Below are positions 9,702 to 19,235 of a stretch of 64,000 bases of DNA, one piece after another. This DNA is from Bin55 sp963664665 (GTDB taxonomy: Bacteria; Pseudomonadota; Gammaproteobacteria; Pseudomonadales; Azotimanducaceae), in contig CAXXMH010000005.1 of assembly GCA_963664665.2 (NCBI GenBank), forward strand, positions 140,344 to 204,343. The letters run 5' to 3'. Position 1 is the stretch's first letter. The number at the start of each line of letters is the position of its first letter. The notes beneath the pieces were generated by a model that was given only the letters and a program-made list of their open reading frames with translations, ran no database searches and was not told where the DNA came from. The position numbers and the translations under genes are program-made.

Positions 9702-10259
9702 CTATTGCAGGTGTGTCAGGAACTCGCTTGAAACACGTTGTTTCGTTGAAGCGCTCTCGTCTATAGCAGGTGTAATCAATTCCTCGTTAGGCGCGTTCGG
9801 CGTGCGAAGTCCCATTAGGAACGAGATCAATTGACTTTGCTCTTCATCCGACAACGCATCAAATGCATACCGCGCATTCTGCGATTCGCCGCCATGTGCG
9901 TCGATCGCTTGTCTCAAAGTCGTCGCTCGACAGTCATGCAGATAAGGCGCAGTGTCCGCTATCCCCAAAAAACGCGCAGTCGTGAATTCAGAATTCGAGA
10001 TTTCACCACCCCAAAAGCTCTCTGACAATTCCTCGCCCATGTCGTGGCGTTTGAGATCTGCAACTCGGGGTACACATACCCCATCCTCTCCTGGTGCTGG
10101 TTCAAATCCGACCTCGACCAAATTGACTTCCATATAGACATTCTGCCAAGGATCTTCGGGAACTTCAGGAAAGCCAAGCAGTAGATATCGTGATTGGGTT
10201 TTCAAGGCGGATATGTGGCATTGTGCGCATCTAATATCTAGGAACGTCGAGCAACCAAT
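9702..10259 (-). pseudogene. 5'-truncated di-haem oxidoreductase (DUF1111-like) remnant
   Basis: The frame is open from just after a TAA at 10260-10262 down to 9702 and encodes about 185 residues. It contains the haem-binding motif CAQCH near its N-terminus, and its C-terminal half (AEFTTA-like segment, APYLHD, ALSDEEQSQLISFL) matches the C-terminus of the di-haem oxidoreductase/putative peroxidase family. Family members are usually 400-500 residues with a signal peptide and a first haem motif, both missing here. The only ATG/TTG starts lie after the haem motif, so a functional product is unlikely. It follows the decayed HigBA locus. Confidence 0.75.
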
Positions 10260-10291
10260 TTACTCTCGCGAGCCTAACTGCTTGATAACGC

Positions 10292-10612
10292 CTATAGGCA
10301 TAGCTTTGCGTCAACGCCATTGACGACAACACCGTTAAATCGCTCAACCTTAGTTTCTCTTTGGCGATTACGAGCTTTCCAAAGGTCGTGAGCAGTCTGC
10401 ATACCCAACCAGGTTTCGGGTTCTGAAACGAATGCTTTAGCGAGTCTGATTGCCATATCAATTGAAATTCCAGTACGCTCATTGACGAGCTCCGAGAGTG
10501 CCTGTCGAGTCACCCCAAGCCCTTGAGCTGTGCGCGTAACGGTCAATCCGAGTGGTTCGTGGCACTGCCTCTTCACGATCCCACCTGGATGTGGTGGGTT
10601 ATGCATATTCAT
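10292..10612 (-). CDS. higA: HigA-type antitoxin, XRE helix-turn-helix
   Basis: DNA-binding antitoxin and autorepressor of a HigBA module. The product starts at ATG 10612 (or ATG 10606), giving about 106 residues. It begins with the family hallmark MHNPPHPGGI, then an XRE helix-turn-helix (GLTVTRTAQGLGVTRQALSE) and the conserved segment MAIRLAKAFVSEPETWLGMQ. A longer frame with a TTG at 10627 would overlap the toxin stop and is less likely. The neighbouring toxin gene is broken, so the antitoxin survives without a functional partner in this locus. Confidence 0.88.
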   Translation of the reverse strand: MNMHNPPHPGGIVKRQCHEPLGLTVTRTAQGLGVTRQALSELVNERTGISIDMAIRLAKAFVSEPETWLGMQTAHDLWKARNRQRETKVERFNGVVVNGVDAKLCL

Positions 10613-10623
10613 GTGCGATTGCC

Positions 10624-10902
10624 TCAATGGCAGTCCAGGTAGTCAACTTCAAGCTCCATTCCGTTCTTGAGTCTTAATGTCACTCGCTAATTACAGGAAA
10701 CCGACAAGTCGTAATGTCCTTTCAGTTCACCGCACAACGCATTTAAACGGAAAGCACGTAAGTTCATGCCTTCAGGTCCGGCGCTACGATCAAGCCTTGC
10801 AAGGATGTCTTGAAGTTCTTCGACGTATTCCGGAGCGACGTGTCTCGATGTAGTTCCTTCATACACAGCCTTCAGACCTCGATTGCGAAACGATTCGATC
10901 AG
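10624..10902 (-). pseudogene. higB: HigB (RelE-like) toxin gene with amber stop and no start
   Basis: Directly upstream of higA, the minus strand reads LIESFRNRGLKAVYEG, then a central region FRLNALCGELKGHYDLSVSCN, an in-frame TAG at 10687-10689, and RVTLRLKNGMELEVDYLDCH to a TGA at 10624-10626. This is the HigB family layout; the stop falls where the family has Trp (usually GNWR). No ATG or GTG precedes the first residues: the frame is preceded by TAG GCA CTG. The RNA-cleaving toxin is therefore inactivated twice over. The order toxin then antitoxin, with a short gap, is the canonical higBA arrangement. Confidence 0.85.
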
Positions 10903-10991
10903 TGCCTAAGCCTAACGTGACGACTGACGACACATTCGTCGCTCCAATCGATTGAGTGCCGAGGGGGCTGACTCAGATTCGCGGAACCAGG

Positions 10992-11758
10992 TCAATTTGC
11001 CAGTTTTGCGAGCAAATATTCCTGCCCTCGATCGCCCTTGACTGAGTTGCAGTGGCCACATAGCAGCTGCAGGTTCTCGATATGATCGGTGCCACCCTTC
11101 GACTGGGCGATGAGGTGGTCGACGGTGAGATGCTGCTTTTGAACGTGAGTGCCACAGCCATTGCAGTCGCCGCCTTGCTCACCGTATAGCGCGTTCTTGA
11201 GTTTCGGGGAGTTATAGGGTGGTAGTTCTCCTAAGTCATCGCGCTTGGGAACGTCCTCACGCGCAGTTATGTCGGGGAACATGCCTTGATCCTCACGAAT
11301 GCGCTTCTCAACTAAAGTCGCTGCCAGATCACTAATGTCGATGCCTATCCAGTTTCGGTCTAGGCGATCCGCAGCAACTAGCGTAGTCGCAACCCCGCAA
11401 AATGGGTCTAGTACATTGTCGCCAATACAACTACTAGCCTGAATAATCCGTTCCAGCAGGGGGTAACGGTTTTTGGGTAGGGTACCCAACCCATACACTC
11501 CCTTTGTTGTAATTTGTGACTCCGGGTATATCAGTGAACAGGGCTTGTAGTGGATTTCCACGGTCAGCATGAGAATATCGTTTTAATCCTGGCCATTTGC
11601 CTTTCTTCGGGTGGTAGATGAGTCCTGCTTGATCTAACGCATCTAATCGAGCATGAATACTCTTTATTGAACGATAGTTATGTATGCATTTCTGCTCTAT
11701 CCATTTCGCGTAGGCCCGTAAGAGGTGCAGACCAAATTCTGCCTAAGTTGGCAACGTC
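10992..11758 (-). pseudogene. Frameshifted DNA methyltransferase fused to HNH domain
   Basis: The 3' part (10992-11570) encodes the SAM-binding motif DPFCGVATTL, WIGIDIS and a C-terminal HNH nuclease domain with zinc ligands CNGCG and CGHC around LTVDHLIAQSKGG. Above it, another frame reads IHARLDALDQAGLIYHPKKG and VWVGYPTQKPL, which normally precede LLERII in this family. The frames join at a CCCCC run near 11460, so a single-base indel breaks the gene. Fragments such as DVANLGRIWSAPLTG in a third frame extend it to about 11758. The catalytic DPPY/SPPY motif is lost. It was once a beta-class N4/N6 methyltransferase-HNH protein, probably phage- or island-borne. Confidence 0.75.
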
Positions 11759-12538
11759 ATACCCACACCCGGGTAGCAGCCATCGACTAACTGACCAGGT
11801 ACTTCATTTCCGCAAAGCAAGGATGGTACGAAGCGTATCGTCGCATTGGAATATGCGGATAGACCGAGTAAATATCGGCGGCTTGCAGGAGGATGGAAAA
11901 GGTTGCTATCGCCGATCCAAATCCCTGCCTGGCTGTCGTTTTCCGTGATCAATTCCTAGAGCAGGTCAAGTGTGCTTCCGGCATCTCGAATTCGTGGAGC
12001 AAGTCGACTAGATCGCGTGTAAATAGGGGGCTTGATACCCGAGTCGCCCGTGATTTCTACCCTACTAGAGTTGCTTCGAGTGTTATGTCCCATTTGCCAT
12101 GAAGAGCATCCACGTCGTCGCCGTCTATCTCTAATTTTTTAAAGTACTCCTGAACGTTCGTGATCTCATGTTTAAGCGAGTTATCGAACGCCCCTATTGC
12201 TTCGGCGGTCTCAGTCACTTCGTGTGCTACCTGCTGGTTACTTTGAAGCATCTCTGCGTGCACTCCTTGTATGCGCTTTGATCTGCTTCGCTTATCTAAT
12301 GAATTTCTTGTTCTCATCGTTGGCTGCAATGTCGGTAACGTCGACATTAAATCCTGCGCGGCTCAACCCCAATCCCAGGGATCGAGAACGGCTTGCCGTC
12401 ACCGAGTTTGACATACAGGTGTTGTCCGACCGCTAGCGCGCTCGTATCGGTATCGAGAGTCATCACGATCTTACGCTTTCGCATAAGTGGGACTTCGCCC
12501 TTAACTGAGGTGAAATATATAGAACCGACCGACGTAGT
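11759..12538. other. Degraded intergenic stretch, no recognisable gene
   Basis: About 780 bases between the methyltransferase relic and the IS110 relic. Short frames exist on both strands (the longest on the minus strand at 12057-12347 and 11743-11952), but none has a convincing ribosome site or family resemblance. The minus-strand frame at 12057-12347 has a protein-like acidic C-terminal half and might be the tail of a lost gene. I see no RNA gene or repeat. Confidence 0.4.
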
Positions 12539-12990
12539 CTAGCTGGGCGACCGCGTAGGTATGCTCGCCATGGAGGGTTGACCTGAAGGTGTCGTCAGAC
12601 ATGGTGTTGACGCACTAACCGTGCCCGGATCTCGACCGTTGACGCCGAAGATGTCAATCAAGACCAAACGACGCCGATGTCGACTGATGTTGCGGAAGTC
12701 GCGAAACGACCGCGGTGGGATTATGCTCGGACAGGTCAGGCCGAAATGACACACCCGCGCCAGGCAGATGCTGTCGGCAACGTCAGTCTTGTGCCCCTTG
12801 AGTTGTTTGACCTGGTGCGCATTCACCAGCGTCAGGGCGATGCCCACATCTTCGAGCACCTCGAACGAGGCTTGCCAGTACTCGCCGGTGCCTTCCATCA
12901 GGGCGGCGTCCACCGCATACAGCTGGCACAAGGCACCAAGCTCGAGGGCAACGCGTTGAACACTTTCGTCAGCGTGGTCGTCTCGGGTAC
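12539..12990 (-). pseudogene. IS110-family transposase relic
   Basis: The frame encodes ALMEGTGEYWQ, LVNAHQVKQLKGHKTDVADS and PPRSFRDFRNISRHRRRLV, which are diagnostic of the N-terminal DEDD domain of IS110-type transposases. It then jumps to DIFGVNGRD, which in intact copies lies some tens of residues further on, so there is an internal deletion. The C-terminal transposase_20 domain is missing and the N-terminal DEDD start is interrupted by a TAA near 13040. Element ends could not be defined. It is part of the decayed 9.7-14.3 kb zone. Confidence 0.75.
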
Positions 12991-13322
12991 AGTCCCGGGG
13001 CAGAACCGTCGAACCGGGTCCAGTTTAGTGTCGGCGACAGAGCACCATTAAGTAGTCGGCCTCCACGACCGTCACACCCGTGAGCGATAACCGACGGAAG
13101 CATGCGCGACGCACATGCCGTGTAGCAGCGGTGGCGACGCCACCGTGTCAGAACAGCTTATTTCATGCCTTCGAGGTGTCTATTTACGCTCTACATGACG
13201 ATTAGAGGCAATTTTCGCTGAATTGATATCAGGAATAAAACAACTGTTTCCGCACTGATAGCATGTTCTACGCCTTCACTATACTTATTGTTCGCGTTGC
13301 ACAGGCGGGGAGGAGTCACACA

Positions 13323-13499
13323 ATGTCAAAGGGAAAAGGCAAGTCGTTAGGCGAACATGTGAAGTTCACAAAAGACACCTACCGACCCTATGTCGAGCCG
13401 ATCCATTTGGTAAATAGTGAGAATTTCCAACGGATCGTTAAGAAGGCCGCTGAGAAGAGAAGGCAAGAGCTAGAGGAGAACAAAGAACTCCCCGAATAA
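13323..13499 (+). CDS. Small basic hypothetical protein
   Basis: A 58-residue product beginning MSKGKGKSLGEHVKF. The ATG at 13323 is preceded by a strong GGGGAGGAG ribosome site, which favours it over the upstream in-frame ATG at 13263. The product is rich in Lys and Glu, with a predicted C-terminal helix (IVKKAAEKRRQELEENKEL), and has no signal or membrane segment. It ends 16 bases before the membrane protein gene at 13516, so the two may be cotranscribed. I recognise no family. Confidence 0.55.
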   Translation: MSKGKGKSLGEHVKFTKDTYRPYVEPIHLVNSENFQRIVKKAAEKRRQELEENKELPE

Positions 13500-13515
13500 A
13501 ACGGTATCAACTGTG

Positions 13516-14274
13516 ATGATTCAGAGTGTGTCAGTTGTATTCATCATTGTCGTAATCGGGTACATTGTCTTATCGCGCTCAAATCACTATCGTCAAAGGT
13601 TATTGACAGACTCACGACACGCTGTACTTTACGAGTCAGCTTTTGCAGGCGGCGTGTAGTTTGTTGTCGTGTTTCTCGGTTCGGAGACGATAAAGAGGCA
13701 ATTCTTTGATTGTGTGAGTCTGCCTGTTGAAGGGATAGAAGATTATGTTTGCTTTTACGATCGCATTTATCCTATTCCGTTTTTGGACGTGCTTGGAGCG
13801 AGTGCTGTAATAGCTACGATTGGTATTCGTGTTGGCAACAGAATATTAACTGAGCGCGGATTAGGGGAGCGAGTCGCGCGAAAATCGGCATTAATCGCGA
13901 ATGTGGTTCTTGACGCACTCGATGACGACTATCTCGTTCAGATTACGAATACTCGAGGGAAGATTTACGTTGGCTGGATACTTTTAGGTCCAGGTATCTC
14001 GAGGGATGGAAAACTTGAAGACGTTGCGATAGCTCCTCTCTATAGCGGCCATAGGCATCCGACGACACAGGAAATGATCCGAGACATCGACTATTCACTC
14101 GCACTCGACGAATACAGAGAGAGGGTAAAGAAAGAAAACCGGGACGATGACATGGGGGTTCCGCCCAACGCAGAGATGAGTGTCGTGATTCCGATGGGAG
14201 AAATCGCATTGATTCGTCGCCACAACGAAGATCTTGAAGAGTTTTTCTTTCCTATGGGTGAGCCGGCGAATTGA
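13516..14274 (+). pseudogene. Membrane protein gene interrupted by in-frame TAG
   Basis: From ATG 13516 the frame encodes a hydrophobic segment (SVSVVFIIVVIGYIVLS), a basic stretch, then AFAGGV, a TAG at 13657-13659, and in the same frame FVVVFLGSETIKRQFFD and another 200 residues to 14274. The stop interrupts what looks like a second membrane helix. The downstream part alone can start at GTG 13669 and would encode a 201-residue protein with another hydrophobic segment (FLDVLGASAVIATIGI) and a soluble C-terminal domain. Family unknown. Either the gene is dead, or the downstream product is made from the GTG, or the amber codon is read through. Confidence 0.55.
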
Positions 14275-14793
14275 CAGTTTGCGGCTAAACTGCGTTACTC
14301 GAAGCAAGTCCGTATTGTTTTCTGCCGCCTATTGAAGGCAACAGTAGCTTAAGAATTCAGCGACGTTGCAGTATCTGGGTCGAGACGCAATTTCCAGACC
14401 AACACGCTCGCCAGATTATCGGCGTTGTTTTGGGTAACGAAAGTGAGTGGCACACCAACACTCGGATGGCGTTGACTGCAAGCACTAGCACGCAGTCTTG
14501 TACACGGCTAAGGGTACCCACGTTGCCACGTTGCTATTTCAGTCTGAGTAACTACCGTCTTGTCAAGTCGTCGTGCTCTCCGAACGCAGAACATCATGTC
14601 CGCTTCAACTTCCCGAGTGATAAAACGCCACTTTAGGAATCACGAATTGACTGTCAGTTCTTCGTTCCGACTCTAAGTATGTTCGAGTTCAGAGCGGTCC
14701 ACATGGATCTCACGCGACTTCATTGTCACGATCGCACACGGCAGCGTCGAGGATAAACTGATCAAAATCCAATTCACACGAATGTGACATTCA
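14275..14793. other. Intergenic region without recognisable gene
   Basis: About 520 bases between the interrupted membrane gene and the terminator-like hairpin below the demethylase gene. Only short, unsupported frames occur. A small perfect palindrome GAATGTGACATTC lies at 14780-14792, next to the larger hairpin. Confidence 0.4.
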
Positions 14794-14827
14794 CGGGCGA
14801 CCAGGAATTGGATATTCTTGTCGCCCG
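14794..14827 (-). terminator. Stem-loop below the GcvT/DmdA-like gene
   Basis: CGGGCGAC at 14794-14801 pairs perfectly with GTCGCCCG at 14820-14827, and four further pairs can form inside after one mismatch. It lies 18 bases beyond the minus-strand stop codon at 14845. There is no T-run after the stem on the minus strand, so it could be an RNA-stabilising or Rho-assisted 3' structure rather than a classic intrinsic terminator. Confidence 0.45.
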
Positions 14828-14844
14828 CGAAGTGGTGTGGTCCT

Positions 14845-16017
14845 TTAGGCAGCTAGTTTCCGACTAGGAACCGACTTCTTCGGATCGAAAAACGGCACCG
14901 CGGCGGTCTTCCCGGGCGCTGTTCCGTGTAAGGTCGTAACTTCGACCTCATTGCCTGGTCCAGACAGCTCAATCGGCACCCAAACAAAACCGATGTTTCG
15001 CTCCATGCGTGGGGACCAGAGAATAAGCGTGACCTTCCCGATCTCTTCGCCGTTGCGATAGATAGGCGCTACGTCCGGACGTCCAGGTATTTCCTCCTCG
15101 TCGTCCAGTATCACACCGACGAGCTTCTGGCTCACACCTTCCTCTTTGATCCGCATCAACGCTTCCTTGCCGATGTAGTCTGCGCTCTGCTCTTCTACCA
15201 GCCGTTCAAGACCCATGATCTCGTAGGGGTTGTTCTCGATGGTCAGATCCGCGCCATATCGAAAAATACCAGCCTCAACACGGCGGATTTGCGATGGGGC
15301 GATTGGTCGAATTCGGTGAGGTTTTCCCGCTTCCATGATTCGATCCCAAAGTTCGATGCCGCGACTCGGATCCATTAGGTAGATCTCAAAGCCAATCTCA
15401 GCGCTCCAGCCGGTACGACTTATCACCACTGGGATGCCGTCGAGGTCCGTCTGCAGCGTCCAGTAGTAACGAATTTTTTTAACCGCATCGCCGAACAACG
15501 TGGTCATAACATCAAGGGACTTTGGCCCCTGCACCTGAACAGGATAAATCTCCGGTTCACGTACTTTTACGTCCAAACCGCAGCCAACCGAATAGCCTCG
15601 CGCCCACAAACCCGCGTCCGAGTCGGACAACGCAAGCCACCATCGATTTTCCTCGACGCGCAACAGCACCGGCTCATTGACGATACCGCCGTCCTCAGCC
15701 ATGATCAAGACATACTTGCCTTGCCCCACAGCACATTTGGTCAAATCACGACACGTCAGTCGATTTGTGAACTCAGATGCGTCTGGTCCAGTGATTTCAA
15801 CGATGCGCTCAACGCTGACATCCCAGAGCGTCACGTCTTCCGTAAGAGCACGATACTCTTCGAGCGGATCGTCGTAGTGATTTGGGATATACATGTGGTT
15901 GTATATGCCCCACGCTTTGCACCCGTCTCGGCGCGTGGCTTCGAAAAACGGGGATTTACGATAACGCGGACCGAAATAGAACTCGGCCTTAGTCAAGATT
16001 TCGTTCATGCCATTCAA
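14845..16017 (-). CDS. GcvT-superfamily tetrahydrofolate-dependent demethylase, DmdA-like
   Basis: A 390-residue single-domain GcvT protein. The N-terminal part has YNHMYIP, LWDVSVERIVEI, TCRDL and DSDAGLWARGY, which closely follow the layout of DMSP demethylase DmdA; the C-terminal half has SRTGWSAEIGFEIYL and IRRVEAGIFRYGADL. Such enzymes move a methyl group from a substrate to tetrahydrofolate. Because it lies 30 bases after a dimethylglycine/sarcosine-dehydrogenase-like gene, the substrate could be a methylated amine or glycine derivative instead of DMSP. True DmdA cannot be separated from its many relatives by eye. It starts at ATG 16017. Confidence 0.75.
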   Translation of the reverse strand: MNGMNEILTKAEFYFGPRYRKSPFFEATRRDGCKAWGIYNHMYIPNHYDDPLEEYRALTEDVTLWDVSVERIVEITGPDASEFTNRLTCRDLTKCAVGQGKYVLIMAEDGGIVNEPVLLRVEENRWWLALSDSDAGLWARGYSVGCGLDVKVREPEIYPVQVQGPKSLDVMTTLFGDAVKKIRYYWTLQTDLDGIPVVISRTGWSAEIGFEIYLMDPSRGIELWDRIMEAGKPHRIRPIAPSQIRRVEAGIFRYGADLTIENNPYEIMGLERLVEEQSADYIGKEALMRIKEEGVSQKLVGVILDDEEEIPGRPDVAPIYRNGEEIGKVTLILWSPRMERNIGFVWVPIELSGPGNEVEVTTLHGTAPGKTAAVPFFDPKKSVPSRKLAA

Positions 16018-16047
16018 CTCCTTTAAGCTTCACAGCACGGTGGTTGT

Positions 16048-18465
16048 TTATGCTCTCAACCTCTGGTTGCGGGCATCGTAAAGTGGATCGGAGATCACCT
16101 GAGCTGCACAGCGATTGCCTAAGATCGAAATCTCAAGTTCTGCACCCAGCTCTGCGTACGCCGGTTCCACAAAGGCGAAAGCGATGCTTCGCCCAACAAC
16201 ATAGCCGAAGGCGCCACTGGTCGTTAACCCGACCAACTGCCCGTCGGCATACACTGGTTCATTGCCGTGCGCGTCGGCATCGATTGCCTCCACGGACAGG
16301 TATACCAAGCGGCTCTCTTTATTCTCGCGTGTCCGCTTGAGCACCGCTTCCTTGCCGATGAACGAACTGTTGAAGTCGACGAATCGCTCCAAACCAGCCT
16401 CGATCGGCGTGAGCTCGGTGGTCAATTCCGCTCCCCAAGCTCGATAGCCTTTTTCCATTCGAAGTGCGTCCATGGCGTAGAGGCCGAAATCAACGACGCC
16501 GAAGTCCTTTCCTGCAGTCATTAATGCTTCGTACAGTTCATTCATATGGCGCATGGCGTGGTGAAGTTCCCAACCAAGCTCACCCACATAAGACACGCGA
16601 AGTGCACGTACTGGTACACCAGCGACCTCTATCTCGCGTGCAGACAGCCAAGGAAACGCGGTGGAATTTAGGTCGGCATCGGTGAGTTTAGAGAGTAGCT
16701 CACGCGAGCTTGGACCGGTGACGAGCAGTGCTGCATAGTCCTCTGTAACGTCTTTGACATCTACTTGCTCATCTTCGTGACGATGCTGCACGAGCCAATC
16801 ATGGTCGTGAATGCGAGCCACCGCCGACGAAAGTAAGTAGAAGCGTTGCTCGTCTAGCCGAGATACCGTAAATTCGCTCTCGATACCGCCTAGCTCGGTT
16901 AGCGCATGCGCTAGAGTGACTCGCCCGCAACGAGGTACGCGATTGGCAAGGATGCGATCAAGAAAAGCCTCTGCATCTGAACCACTGACATCGAACTTGC
17001 TGAACGCGGAGAGGTCGATTACACCAACACACTCGCGCACAGCTTTACATTCCTCGCCGACCGTGTCGAAACAGTTCATGCGGCGATGGCCGTAACTCTC
17101 CTTCACACCTGGCGGTGCAAACCACTTCGGTCGTTCCCAGCCAAACGTCTCGGCGAAGACAGCGCCGCGAGACGCGAGTTTTTCATAAATGGGTGTGGTT
17201 CGGATGGGACGACCTGCTTCGCGAAACTCGCCTGGGTAATGGACCTGGTACATTTGGTGGTACTCGTCCACGGCCTTCGACACACCGTAGTCACCAATGG
17301 ACCACGAACCAAAGCGCCTGCACTCCATCTCGCGGACGTTGATCTCTGTCTGACCATGTGTCATCCATTGCGCAAGGTACTTGCCAGCACCAGGTCCTTG
17401 CGTGATGCCGATCCCTGCGCCACAGCACAACCAGAAGTTCTCCAGCCCTTGAACGGGTCCGATAAGAAATCCACCGTCAGGCGTATGCGTGATCGGTCCA
17501 CTTACAACTCGCTTAATTCCGGCACTCTCAAATACTGGAATGCGCTTCGTAGCAGCTTCAAGCCAGGGTAGCAACCTGTCTATATCCGGTGGCAGCAACT
17601 CCGCGTCGAACGACCAATCGATGCCATCTAGTGCCCACGGTTGCGCACCGTCGGTCTCATACGGACCGACGATTAATCCCTGTCTCTCCTGACGGTAATA
17701 ACAAGACGCTCTTGGATCTCGCACCACAGGGATTTCGCGTTCGAGCGACTTGACTACGTCAAGGTCTTCTGTCACCAGATACTGATGAACCATGTTGACG
17801 ATCGGAACCTGGACACCGACCATTGCACCAATCTGAGGTGCGAATCCACCGGCGGCGTTAACAACGTGATCGGCGATGATCGTGCCTTTTTCTGTGATCA
17901 CATCCCATTCGCCGTTCGGTCGGCGGCCGAGGTCAACGACTCGGTTACGGACGTAGATCTCGGCGCCGCCCTGGCGCGCCCCGGCTGCCATCGCCATGGT
18001 GCTACTAGCAGGATCTGTGTGCCCGTCGCCCGGTGTGTATGCGCCGAGCAGTACACCATCTGTATTTAGCAGAGGGTGCAATTCGGAGATTTCGGAAGGA
18101 CCAATAAGGTGGCACTCGGCACCAACGCAGTGCAGCACACCTTGTACGTAATGAAACCAGTCGACTTCGTCCTGATTGGTCGCAAGACGTATCGAACCGC
18201 AACCGTGCCAGCCTGTTGTTTGACCGACCTCTGCCTCAAGAGTACCGTACAGCTGTGCCCCGTACCGGTGCACCTTGGCCATATTGAGGCTGCCAACGAA
18301 ATGGGGAATCAAACCGGCAGCGTGCCATGTCGAGCCAGAGGTTAGTTCCCCCTTCTCGATGAGTACCACATCCGACCAGCCTTCCTTGGTCAAGTGATAC
18401 AAAAGCGCGACACCCATCACGCCACCGCCGATCACGACAACTCTTGCGTGCGACTTCACGAACAC
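16048..18465 (-). CDS. FAD-dependent dimethylglycine/sarcosine dehydrogenase-like protein
   Basis: The 805-residue protein has an N-terminal DAO-type FAD domain (VVIGGGVMGVALLYHL, then LTSGSTWHAAGL, where the His is the usual covalent-flavin position in DMGDH/SARDH), an FAO linker domain (PIYEKLASRGAVFAETFGWERPKWF) and a C-terminal GcvT/aminomethyltransferase domain. Members oxidatively demethylate dimethylglycine or sarcosine and pass the one-carbon unit to tetrahydrofolate. It probably forms an operon with the DmdA-like gene 30 bases downstream. Length and domain order are normal. Confidence 0.87.
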   Translation of the reverse strand: MFVKSHARVVVIGGGVMGVALLYHLTKEGWSDVVLIEKGELTSGSTWHAAGLIPHFVGSLNMAKVHRYGAQLYGTLEAEVGQTTGWHGCGSIRLATNQDEVDWFHYVQGVLHCVGAECHLIGPSEISELHPLLNTDGVLLGAYTPGDGHTDPASSTMAMAAGARQGGAEIYVRNRVVDLGRRPNGEWDVITEKGTIIADHVVNAAGGFAPQIGAMVGVQVPIVNMVHQYLVTEDLDVVKSLEREIPVVRDPRASCYYRQERQGLIVGPYETDGAQPWALDGIDWSFDAELLPPDIDRLLPWLEAATKRIPVFESAGIKRVVSGPITHTPDGGFLIGPVQGLENFWLCCGAGIGITQGPGAGKYLAQWMTHGQTEINVREMECRRFGSWSIGDYGVSKAVDEYHQMYQVHYPGEFREAGRPIRTTPIYEKLASRGAVFAETFGWERPKWFAPPGVKESYGHRRMNCFDTVGEECKAVRECVGVIDLSAFSKFDVSGSDAEAFLDRILANRVPRCGRVTLAHALTELGGIESEFTVSRLDEQRFYLLSSAVARIHDHDWLVQHRHEDEQVDVKDVTEDYAALLVTGPSSRELLSKLTDADLNSTAFPWLSAREIEVAGVPVRALRVSYVGELGWELHHAMRHMNELYEALMTAGKDFGVVDFGLYAMDALRMEKGYRAWGAELTTELTPIEAGLERFVDFNSSFIGKEAVLKRTRENKESRLVYLSVEAIDADAHGNEPVYADGQLVGLTTSGAFGYVVGRSIAFAFVEPAYAELGAELEISILGNRCAAQVISDPLYDARNQRLRA

Positions 18466-19235
18466 GTCCTAAACACGACGAAATCCAGCCTCACGAACGG
18501 CTCCTCAAACGTAGCCAATCTTCCCTTCGGAAGCGCAATACATGGAACGTAAAAACGCTACATAGATTTTAATGGAAATGCGCCTGACAGAGACGAAATC
18601 GACGTCTAATTCGTAGTCTCGCACATGGACTATAAACGCCCCGAATTGACGGCTTCTTCACGAGAGATCTGCAGTACGGTTCGTTAAGGAGGGAATGCTT
18701 CGGTAAATCGAATTCCGATCTTTACTTCAGTCCGGCAAAGTTCTCTCTATATACGCGAGTCGTCTTAACAAACTCGACGCTTAACCGTGAACAACGCATA
18801 GAAAAATCTGAAAGTCCTCGTCGCCGTTACCTGGCTTACTTTCTTCTCGTTCGGATCTAGTAGCGTGAGTCCGTCGGACCAGTCCCCAGGAACGTCGCAA
18901 ATCCCGATAAGTCAATCGAAATTGAGTGTGGTGCACGGATTTTGGTCGTACAAGCCGACAAACTAGCACAGGAGCAGCACCAATACTTAGAGAAACTAGA
19001 GACCCGTTGTCGAATCGACAATGCGGCGCGAAAACTAGACATTCCGCGTGGCATCGATTCGGTGGAGTATGGCGACCGACGAGGCGATAGATGTGACGAG
19101 GATTGTGAGAGTAACTACCCTAGCAGGCGGAGGTAACAAGCGGTCGCGTAAAAGACGCACAAACCCTTTGCAGCTTTCGAAAATTAGTCGCACAATATTT
19201 CGCGATCCAAATCCAAACCGAGTGAGGTCTTACAC
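18466..19235. other. 770-base region without recognisable gene
   Basis: This stretch must contain the promoter of the 16.0-18.5 kb pair near its left end. Short frames on both strands (for example 18942-19136 plus) show no family resemblance, no good ribosome sites and no repeats. I see nothing else in it. Confidence 0.4.

Noticed and set aside
11667..12102. Plus-strand frames opposite the methyltransferase relic
   Set aside because: They are antisense or chance frames without ribosome sites or domains.
12057..12347. 96-codon minus-strand frame
   Set aside because: No ribosome site, no recognisable domain, and it lies in a decayed zone; mentioned only in the gap description.
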